A stretch of 9,365 nucleotides of DNA, taken from positions 1-9,365 of the forward strand of contig BQIY01000058.1 in the NCBI GenBank assembly GCA_021604265.1. Direction: 5' to 3'. The translations under genes were made by a program, and so were the position numbers. This DNA comes from Nitrospirales bacterium. Its GTDB lineage: Bacteria > Nitrospirota > Nitrospiria > Nitrospirales > UBA8639. A model generated the notes under the pieces. That model searched no databases, was not told where the DNA came from, and worked only from the letters and a program-made list of their open reading frames with translations. Below, piece after piece: positions 1 through 7,000 of this stretch (position 1 is its first letter; each line of letters starts with the position of its first letter).

Positions 1-97
1 AAGGTTGGGCGATACCGGGTTCATCCATCACGTCATAAAGCTTGGCCTCTTGCGCAAACGCGTTGTTGCCCGCGAATGCTAAAACGAACCTGATGAG
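1..97 (-). pseudogene. Truncated 5' end of a gene for a secreted protein
   Basis: On the minus strand, codons from 97 down to 2 are open and read through a hydrophobic stretch (FVLAFAGNNAFA) into QEAKLYDVMDEP. This is the hydrophobic core and an AFA-Q cleavage site of a Sec signal peptide, followed by the start of a mature exported protein. The frame is closed by TGA at 100-98, and no ATG, GTG or TTG lies between that stop and the hydrophobic core. The start codon and the positively charged n-region are therefore missing. The rest of the gene lies beyond the left edge. The break falls just beside the RecB-like remnant that starts near 145, so a rearrangement probably removed the true start. 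A frameshift or sequencing error near 97 is the alternative. The mature part is too short to assign a family. Confidence 0.45.
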
Positions 98-144
98 TCA
101 CCGTACTGCGAATTGTGTGCTCGTGTCATGTAGTCCTCAAGGGC

Positions 145-215
145 CCTCTATAACTACACCAAGTGTCTGCATCGCGTATATCTGGATAGCAACGGCGATC
201 CTTCGGAAAAATCCG
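145..215. repeat. Direct repeat, left copy (71 bp exact)
   Basis: All 71 bases are identical to 9292-9362 in the same orientation, 9147 bases apart. They are followed by two mismatches and the window edge of the right copy. Homology probably continues, because the left copy still reads plausible nuclease codons (VSSFVKLLW) up to about 244. To the left, similarity is patchy only: gagtcaccg and ctcaag occur in both copies but with different spacing. Confidence 0.97.
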
Positions 216-298
216 GGGTCAGCTCATTTGTGAAGCTGTTGTGGTTCTCCTATTGTTTAAGTCCTTCGGGTGCTCCAGAATCTGAAGCGCGCGCGTAA
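145..298 (+). pseudogene. Remnant of a RecB-like nuclease gene (N-terminal fragment)
   Basis: From 146 the frame reads LYNYTKCLHRVYLDSNGD, identical to residues 11 onward of the gene that starts at 9263. It then continues SEKSGVSSFVKLLW before losing resemblance to a nuclease and stopping at TAA 296-298. Bases 145-215 match 9292-9362 exactly. At 216-217 the codon is ggg, where the right copy has gaa. The codons before 145 are not those of the right copy (no MARQRVTAQD), so this copy has neither a start nor the body of the gene and cannot be functional. Family assignment rests on the DLYNY..C.HRV.LD pattern at the start of TM0106-type RecB-like nucleases. It looks like a leftover from a duplication or recombination at this locus. 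Confidence 0.7.
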
Positions 299-322
299 AT
301 TTTCTAGGTCAAGCTTTTTGGG

Positions 323-433
323 CTACCGTGGCCGTAAGGAATTGCGGAATCGGTTTTGCAAGCGAAGTTCTTGAACCAATCCATTTAGTTGATTAACCTG
401 CAGCTGTAACTGCCCTTCATTATTTCGGCTCAT
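323..433 (-). other. Possible 36-residue ORF starting inside the IS left end
   Basis: An ATG at 433-431 on the minus strand opens a 36-residue frame ending at TAG 325-323. The product is rich in Gln, Leu and Asn, with hydrophobics spaced as in a short amphipathic helix (LQLQVNQLNGLVQELRLQN), then a basic tail RNSLRPR. The ATG is made by the first bases of the IS left inverted repeat, and no Shine-Dalgarno sequence precedes it. It is more likely the tail of a gene cut by the IS, or chance, than a real gene. The surrounding 246-426 stretch holds no other supportable gene. Confidence 0.2.
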
Positions 434-451
434 CGAAGAAGTGAGTGGGTA
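427..451 (+). repeat. IS left terminal inverted repeat
   Basis: Starts ggctcatcg and ends gagtgggta. Against the reverse complement of 1626-1650 it matches at 18 of 25 positions, including the last nine bases without a break. The gg at the outer tip and the position upstream of the transposase fit an ISL3 terminus. Confidence 0.85.
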
Positions 452-497
452 ACTAATAGAGCTCGGGTGTCGTCACGGTGTTTATTGACGGGCGCCC

Positions 498-1622
498 GTG
501 TTATCCAGCTGGAGCGGCGTCAAAAAAACGGTTTGCGGGCAGTGCGGTACGGGGTGTCGGAGTTACTGCGACAGCAAGACGCGGCTTGTCCGGGACCTCA
601 CCTGTGGGGATGCGCGAATTTATCTGGAAGTGGCAGTGCGGCGGGTCTCCTGCCGGCGGTGCGGAAAGGTGAAGCGGGAGCGGCTGGACTGGCTGTCCGA
701 CAACCCCTTCTACACGAAGCGGTTTGTGTTGGTTGTCGGGCGACGGTGCCGTTCCATGAGTAGCAAGGACGTGGCCAAGGACGTGCATCTGGATTGGCAC
801 ACGGTGAAGCGATTAGAGAAGCAATACATGGAGGAGCAACTCCAGCGTACCGGCCTTCCGGCTCCGCAAGTGTTCGGGATCGACGAGATCTCCCTGCGGA
901 AGGGGCATACGTACCGGATCGTCGTCAGCGATTTAGAACGGCGGCGCCCCCTCTGGTTTGGAGGCCACGACCGGTCTGCGGAGAGCTTGGACTCATTCTA
1001 TATATGGTTGGGGGACAAGAAGGGGGCCGGGATCCGGCTAGCGGAGATGGACATGTGGAAGGCCTTTGAGAAATCCACACGGACGAACGCGCCGCAGGCG
1101 GCGATCCTGTAAGACAAGTTCCACGTGATGAAGCATCTGGGGGCAGCCCTGGATCAGGTCAGAAAGATGGAGTATCGACGGCTCTCTGGAAAAGCCCGTT
1201 CCTACATCAAGGGGCAGAAGTCTACGCTGTTATCGAACCGGGAGAACCTCACCTTGGATGGACGCAAGGCGCTGAAGAAGCTTCTGGGAGCCAATAAACG
1301 TCTGCAGACGGCGTACCTGTTAAAGGAGACCTTCGGCCAACTGTGGAGCTACCAGACTGAGGGATGGGCTCGGAGGTTCTTCGATCACTGGAAAGAATCC
1401 TTGAGATGGCAACGGCTTCAGCCCTACGAGAAGTTCGCTGAAATGATCGAGCGGCACTGGGACGGCATTGCGGCTGACAGCCGGCCGAAGAACAAGGTTG
1501 CTCTTGGGTTCGTGGAAGGGTTAAACAACAAGATTCGGCTCATCCAGAGGCGAGCCTATGGTCTACGGGATGAGGAATACCTTCGATTGAAAATCCTGAC
1601 CTGCATGCTTAAAGAGATATAA
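498..1622 (+). pseudogene. ISL3-family DDE transposase, interrupted by an in-frame stop
   Basis: The frame from GTG 498 to TAA 1620-1622 spans 374 codons. It carries an N-terminal zinc-finger region (CGQC at residues 13-16, CRRC at 52-55), a helix-turn-helix-like segment near 88-112, and the DDE catalytic core of ISL3 transposases. The likely triad is D129 in GIDEISLRKGH, D185 in MDMWKAF, and E340 in FVEGLNNKIR. Codon 205 (1110-1112) is TAA, and the family motif resumes at once in the same frame as DKFHVMKHLG. The ancestral residue was therefore probably Tyr or Phe before DKFH, and a point mutation rather than a frameshift broke the gene. The stop separates the two Asp residues from the Glu, so neither half can be active unless the stop is read through. 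The true start is uncertain: a stop at 486-488 limits the frame, and a few N-terminal residues usual in the family may be lost. Confidence 0.9.
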
Positions 1623-1625
1623 ATC

Positions 1626-1650
1626 TACCCACTCGATTACACGAAGACCC
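1626..1650 (-). repeat. IS right terminal inverted repeat
   Basis: The reverse complement begins gggtcttcg and ends gagtgggta, pairing with 427-451. It starts three bases after the transposase stop codon, which is normal tight packing for an IS. Confidence 0.85.
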
Positions 1651-1667
1651 TTTAAAATTTTATAGGC

Positions 1668-1817
1668 TTAGCCAGGAGGTGAAAAACCAGAAACGGCCTC
1701 AGCCGGGGTGGTGCAAGGTCGGACAGGGTTGATCGTAGCGATGTTGCCGAGACCACTGCTGTCGATAATATTGGTGTTGCCTGCAGGTTGGTTAAATAGA
1801 TATTCGAAAATTTTCAT
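1668..1817 (-). CDS. 49-residue small protein, third gene of the oxidase operon
   Basis: I do not recognise this protein. An ATG at 1817-1815 is preceded by AAGGAG (complement of 1823-1828) five bases upstream, a near-perfect ribosome binding site. The frame runs 49 residues to TAA 1670-1668. The product starts MKIFEYLFNQPAG, continues with an Asn/Ile/Gly-rich middle, has one Cys at residue 35 (NPVRPCTTP), and ends in a Pro/Gly-rich tail (SGFSPPG). There is no signal peptide, membrane segment or metal-binding cluster. It begins 32 bases after the stop of the 711-residue gene on the same strand, so it is probably co-transcribed with it and with the oxidase. The strong ribosome binding site and operon position argue for a real gene. 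Small size and lack of known relatives argue for caution. Possible roles are an accessory subunit, a chaperone, or a short peptide that is modified or exported, all of them guesses. Confidence 0.62.
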   Translation of the reverse strand: MKIFEYLFNQPAGNTNIIDSSGLGNIATINPVRPCTTPAEAVSGFSPPG

Positions 1818-1822
1818 AACAA

Positions 1823-1828
1823 CTCCTT
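1823..1828 (-). promoter_or_regulatory. Shine-Dalgarno site of the 49-residue gene
   Basis: Reads AAGGAG on the minus strand with a five-base spacer (TTGTT) to ATG. This site is the main evidence that the short frame is translated. Confidence 0.7.
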
Positions 1829-1849
1829 TTAGGCAGAAATATCCTCAAG

Positions 1850-3985
1850 CTATCGAGCGGCATCGGAACTCGGGTGCCATGAAAAGATGGCGTTATCGTG
1901 AAAGCAGGGATCGAAGTTATAGAATAACTGGGCGCTTGCCCGAGGAGCTTCAATGTTGGCTTCAATGGACGAATGGCCTTTGACTGGTCGTCCGTGAAGA
2001 TAGGTCTTGTCCACCCAATATCCCCCATCATCTTCGAGCTCTCCTGTGGCCGGATTCAGGGCGATATAGGGTTTCCACGCGGGTGTCGGAGGAATTAGAT
2101 CGCCACCGTTGGGATCGGGGTTTCTTAAGAATCCTGGGAACTGTTGGGTTGGAAAACCTTCTTGATTGGGATGATGTGTCAACTCCTCTTCCGGCATTTT
2201 GGCCACACCAAAGGCCTCTGTGTTGAACCCCATAAGGACTCCGTCTCGTCCATCCTCATCCTTCAAGGGATCTCCGGCATCAATCGGATCTCGATCCGGA
2301 TTAATCGGATCTTCCCCTTCTGGAGAGCCGGCTCGAATAGGTTCTGGTGGGTCGAAACGCCAATATCCACTCACATTATGTTTGAAGATATATCCCACAT
2401 GTTTTTCCCCGAATTGATCAAGAAATGGCGTAAGATGCAACCGATCGACAATTCGTGGGAAGACTCCTCCTTGTTTGGCAATGCCACGATGCGGCACATA
2501 ACCCCAGCCGGTTCGCCATTGCATTTCAATCACTTTTGGGACACCATAGTTCGGTTTCGTGTTCATTTTGTCGAAGCTGAACTTTCCATTTCCAAACGTC
2601 TTTTTTATATCATCTGTATAACGAGCCCCAAAATCTACATTTCGATAATAGTGTGTGTGCCGATCAAGGTTAATGACTTTAACTTTTGTCACATCTCCTT
2701 GTTGGAAGTCATTAATGACATCACTTTTTCCATCGGTGTTTGGTTGACCACCGCGAGTAATGCCATAGAGCTTATTGTTGACAAATGCGAGAACCGCATC
2801 GAAAGGACCAATCCTTCGATCTTCAGGAATGACGCCAGGCATGTCTTTGATTGTTTCCCATGCTTCCGGGGGTAATTGACGTTGATTTCTTGATAGGGCT
2901 ACCCATTCATGAAACACACCCCTTGGTGTCGTGTTACGTTCATTGAGCATTCGAGCAATTTCAGATCCTGTTGTTCCGTTGAGTGCCTGCTCGGCTACCC
3001 AGTAGGCCTTTTTCTCTGGAGAAGCCATCCCAATATTTTCAATGGTCTGGTCCTCTCTATTCCTTGTCACAAACGAATATGAGAACGGGTCCCAGCCATT
3101 TTTCCCGCCTTGCTTAGCCTCTTGTTCGCGGACGGGTTGCAGGAATTGGATGCGTGGGGGATGAGCGCCCCATCCCCAGTTATAAAGGCCTCTAAAGTTG
3201 ATGATTGAAGGATATTTGATGGTTATTTCATTTAAGCTTCCGTTGGTCATAGAGAGGAAAGTACTGTCAAGCCCATGGAAAATTCGCCCAGCGGCGTCAT
3301 TTAAAACTGTCGTCGGTGCCAAATCTTCTTGAATCATCGAGTACACCCGCCAGTTGATCTGAAACTCATCATAGTTGTGAGCCTGTTTGGGCACCCGAAG
3401 CAGAAAGGTGTCGGAATCAAAGTTTTGTCCTGTCCACAACATATTGATGGTGACGTCCCAAATCTTATGTTGTTTCCCATCGATAAGGCTCTTCACGGTC
3501 TTACCGGTATCTTTGAGACGTTTCATTTTGTACTCGCCTGGGACGTGATCGGGAGTCAGGCCTTTTCCTTTGTTGATGTCTGAATATTTCGTATGAGCAA
3601 AATTATAGTTTAGCAAGGGAAATCCGTCGTAAACTTTACCTTGAGTCGTCCCACGAAGAATAGCCCATGCCTCCTTAGCTGCCGTCAAATCGGTTAGGGG
3701 TTGGTGCCCGGCCATTCTTGCCGCACGGTCTAAATTTTCCAATGCCAGCTCTAAATCATCCCAGGAAGATCGGATATTTCCTGTAATCGGAAAGCCTCTC
3801 ATGCTTCTGGCTTTCTCGAAAGCGGTCGTCTTGAGCTTTCCCACATGAAGGTTCGGTTTTTTGTTTTTGACAGGATTCGAATTAGGAACCCGAATATCCT
3901 TTTTAAACGCTTGACTGAGCACGGGGTCAATTGAATCAGGGTTCACCAAATCAAAGTCAGACATATTATTTAGGTTATTGGACAT
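1850..3985 (-). CDS. 711-residue protein of unknown function, partner gene of the multicopper oxidase
   Basis: I do not recognise the family. The start at ATG 3985 is supported by AGAGGAG (complement of 3993-3999) seven bases upstream. The stop is TAG at 1852-1850. There is no signal peptide or membrane segment. The N-terminus is polar and Asn-rich (residues 1-45), followed by a charged helical stretch (about 73-112). The central body is rich in aromatic residues, for example YNWGWGAHPP (268-277) and HTHYYRNVDFG (443-453). Residues 548-582 form an acidic Pro/Asp-rich stretch with repeated DPI/DPL units that might bind divalent cations. The only Cys is residue 694 in a C-terminal CFHDNAIFSWH motif (694-704) that could bind metal. 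The gene starts 52 bases after the oxidase stop and is followed 32 bases later by the 49-residue gene, so it probably belongs to the same transcript and process. No catalytic motif of a known oxidase or quinoprotein was seen; the LodA-type start pattern is absent. The reading frame is certain, the function is not. Confidence 0.93.
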   Translation of the reverse strand: MSNNLNNMSDFDLVNPDSIDPVLSQAFKKDIRVPNSNPVKNKKPNLHVGKLKTTAFEKARSMRGFPITGNIRSSWDDLELALENLDRAARMAGHQPLTDLTAAKEAWAILRGTTQGKVYDGFPLLNYNFAHTKYSDINKGKGLTPDHVPGEYKMKRLKDTGKTVKSLIDGKQHKIWDVTINMLWTGQNFDSDTFLLRVPKQAHNYDEFQINWRVYSMIQEDLAPTTVLNDAAGRIFHGLDSTFLSMTNGSLNEITIKYPSIINFRGLYNWGWGAHPPRIQFLQPVREQEAKQGGKNGWDPFSYSFVTRNREDQTIENIGMASPEKKAYWVAEQALNGTTGSEIARMLNERNTTPRGVFHEWVALSRNQRQLPPEAWETIKDMPGVIPEDRRIGPFDAVLAFVNNKLYGITRGGQPNTDGKSDVINDFQQGDVTKVKVINLDRHTHYYRNVDFGARYTDDIKKTFGNGKFSFDKMNTKPNYGVPKVIEMQWRTGWGYVPHRGIAKQGGVFPRIVDRLHLTPFLDQFGEKHVGYIFKHNVSGYWRFDPPEPIRAGSPEGEDPINPDRDPIDAGDPLKDEDGRDGVLMGFNTEAFGVAKMPEEELTHHPNQEGFPTQQFPGFLRNPDPNGGDLIPPTPAWKPYIALNPATGELEDDGGYWVDKTYLHGRPVKGHSSIEANIEAPRASAQLFYNFDPCFHDNAIFSWHPSSDAAR

Positions 3986-3992
3986 GGTTGTA

Positions 3993-3999
3993 CTCCTCT
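3993..3999 (-). promoter_or_regulatory. Shine-Dalgarno site of the 711-residue gene
   Basis: Reads AGAGGAG on the minus strand, seven bases before ATG 3985, inside the 52-base gap after the oxidase gene. It fixes the start, and the short gap without a terminator supports co-transcription. Confidence 0.75.
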
Positions 4000-4037
4000 A
4001 GGCATATCAGTGTGACAATTTGTAAATGTGGCCATCC

Positions 4038-7000
4038 TCATGGTTTGGAATTGGCTAATGGTTTGAGGTGTGTTTGATCCCCTGGATGGAGGACACGCAG
4101 TAACCCCCATTGTCCGATCTTTTGGTGTGTTTGCCGGTGATTACTCCACATGTAATCGCCCGTGTGGTGGCTTGGTCCACCGGCGCTCGGTATTTCAATG
4201 TTGAGAACTCCAGAAGAAGGCAGATACCGTGAGCTAACACGGTCGGACCCTGGAATTTGAGGCATTAATTCCCATTCATGTGCCTCTAGAGAGAACATTT
4301 GTGGCTGTTCGCTGTATCCACTAATGATGCGGAATCTCACAGGATCGCCAGCAAATGTTTCGAAAACATTGGTCGTTGGATCTTCAAATGGATTGTGGTT
4401 GCTGAACACCGCGCGGGCGGTGTTCATGTCCTCTGAGTTTTTAAACCGATCACTATCTAACACAATTCCAAATTGATTCAGACGTTTCTTCAGTGGTTCT
4501 GCCCGGTAATTCACCAGCGTCATTTGGTCAATTTCTTCGTCGTAGGGCATAACAAAGGTGCCGATATCTGGATCCGCATCGTGATACACCAGCGCAAATT
4601 CCCTGTAATCCGGCAGATCGGGGTTTTGAATGACAGCTGTCACTCCACTGGCCAAGGGTTCACCAGTGATTGGATCAACATACGTCGAGCCTTGGGGTTC
4701 AACGATGAGCGCACCGTACAAGCCTTTGGCTCCATTCGTTAACGGATCACCAAAGTCTCGGATCAACACCGCTCCCAACTCTTCCTCCGCAAAGTATCGA
4801 TAGGTTCGACTGGAAGGCGGGTGTTCTGATTCATCGTGCGGTGGAACAGTTTGGGCTGGGTTCAACCCAAGTGTGATACCCAATGACCCCTGGGGATCAA
4901 ACGTCGGACTATCCAGATGAAACGACGCATGGTGTGTCTTCATGCGGTTCGTCAGCTTAACGGTAATGCAATCTCCGATATTGGCGCGAATCACCAACGG
5001 GTTGGCTTGCATTTCACCGCTCAATACCGCTTCGACATCTGAATCCAACACATACATTCGTCCATGTTGGTCAAATTCTGAAGAAGTCGTCGCTGGATTG
5101 CTCAGGAGAAATTGTTTGTCTATCGCTGAGATATCAAAATGTTTTTCTGACGCATTTGCGGGACAGGGATTGCCGGGATCCAGCGCTGATGGAGGAGAAT
5201 CTCCCTTTGAAACATTCCCAAGGTTTGGGAACCCGATTCCATTCAATGGCTCACGCCCCGGTAGGGGTTGCAACTCAGATTGAAGGGTATTGAATACCCT
5301 GAGAATGCCCCACGCTCCATTCCGGAAATGTCGTTGAGTCCCGTTGTAGTAAAGATAGTCGCCGGGTTTTCTTGCCGCACCACCTGCGGCTTCAATATAT
5401 GCATTAAAACGCTCAGAAATTCCGACACCGTACACCGTCAGCGGTGGGGAGTTTTCTTGGAAGCGTTCCCATCGGAAATGATGCCCAGTAATATGGAAGG
5501 GATGAATTTCTTCGGTGGCCGTGGTCAGCAGTCGAAAGATGATGGGATCACCGGTATAGGCTTGGTACATTGGTGTGATGGGATCACCGTAGGTCACGCT
5601 ACTCAAACCTAAATGCGGTGGGCCGTCTCCCCGATCTGTTCCCGGTTTCAGTGGCTCTGCTCGAAGATTGATGGATCCCGTATTCTTCTGCTTTCGTCCA
5701 GCTTGAGATGTCGGGTCTCCTGCTGATTGAGTTCGGTCTGTCGAGAATGCCACGAACTCTCTGAAACTGCCCTTCAGCCCAGGCACCACTTCCTGATCTG
5801 CGTTGACGTGAATATCCATAATAGGCCCACTCAGGGTTTCCTCCCCGCTATTGGGATGGTGGTAGGTGGATCCTCGAGGTTCTGCGATAATCGCACCGAA
5901 CAACCCATGTCCCCATCGTTGTAACGCATCCACATGATCATGAAAGTAGCTTGCGCCGGTTTGACGTTCCGCGTACCACCTATACCGAACGAACTCCACA
6001 CTCACGCGTTCACCTTTTTGATGAGCATGTTTGATTGGCTTTGTGAACTGAAGAATATTGCCATTTGTGTTAATGGTGTTGATCACAGCTGTTTCAAACA
6101 CATCCGTTGATTGGTCTATTCCGATGGCCACAACCGTTCCTGGATGAAACGATGAGGTATCATTGATTTGCAAATGCGTTGCGCCTTGTTCGATGTCTTG
6201 CACCAAAGCAAAACTCATACCTGCGTCGTGAATGGGACGAGGGGATTGTTCAAAAGAGGCTCCGGAAATAACACCATCCGAGGCTTGGACGTCAAAGGCC
6301 AAAAAATGTTGATGAATGTTGGTCTTGCTGAGTTCCGCGGCTTCTCCGGTTTCCTCCAGCTCGTTCACGAGAATCAGATCAACACAATCACCTTGATTCG
6401 CTCGGATAGCCAGAGGAACTTTATATTCTGGATTGGACCGTGCGAGATCCTCATTGTCTTTGACCACAAAGAGCATGCCTTTGTTATCTGTTTCATCGTC
6501 AGTCACCTGAATTGGCGTTTGAATGGCATGAATTTTATAACGTCGGGAAGGTGCATTTGTGGGACACAAGCTGCTTGGACCATTAACCCCTGGTGATGCG
6601 GGTTCGGACCGATCATGGCCCAAAGGTTCCAAAAATGGCGCTGGACCATGGTGCGGGGCAAACGGCGGACGCCGCCCTAGATGAGGCCGGAGCATTGGAT
6701 ACGCGAGTTTTCCCGTTTGAGGCTCAAATCTTATGGCAATCCGTTCACCAGGGTTTGGCGAGGCAAAGTTTGGCCAAACATGTTTCGTTTCTGGTTCATT
6801 CAAGTACAGATGTCCTTGACGTTTCCAATCAAACACCGTGGCATCTTGCATGGTTTTGGGACGCCCTTGTGGCGGAAATTGGACTTCGACCACGTCCTTA
6901 AGATTGGAATGGGTTACTGGTATGGTCTGTCCTGCAAAGTCCACGGTCTTCCCGATGAGATGTTCCGATGTCACCGCAGGTAGCTTTTGCCCTTTTCTGT

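Larger units (their letters stand above)
427..1650 (+). mobile_element. ISL3-family insertion sequence, about 1.22 kb
   Basis: The element is bounded by imperfect 25-bp terminal inverted repeats (427-451 and 1626-1650, 18 of 25 positions matching). It carries one transposase gene on the plus strand with ISL3 hallmarks. Base composition is visibly richer in GC than the oxidase operon next to it, in keeping with a separate origin. ISL3 elements normally leave an 8-bp target duplication. The flanking octamers here (attatttc and tttaaaat) do not match, so one flank has changed since insertion or the insertion is old. The right end lies 17 bp past the stop codon of the 49-residue gene, in the opposite orientation. 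Confidence 0.88.

Noticed and set aside
501..800. Minus-strand and alternate-frame ORFs inside the IS
   Set aside because: High GC keeps several frames open here. Only the plus-strand frame at 498 carries the zinc finger and DDE motifs of an ISL3 transposase.
419..1658. Eight-base target duplication around the IS
   Set aside because: The octamers attatttc and tttaaaat do not match in either orientation, and shifting the ends by one base does not help.
1668..1817. MnxE/MnxF identity for the small protein
   Set aside because: Those subunits are about twice as long and are membrane-linked or His-rich as I recall; this protein has no His and no membrane segment.
2144..2875. 243-codon plus-strand frame antisense to the 711-residue gene
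   Set aside because: It lies wholly inside a well-supported gene on the other strand, and its product is Ile/Phe/His-rich in the way typical of antisense shadows.
1850..3985. LodA-like cysteine tryptophylquinone oxidase identity for the 711-residue protein
   Set aside because: Length is similar, but the N-terminal pattern expected of LodA is absent and there is only one Cys, close to the C-terminus. No LodB-like flavoprotein is nearby.
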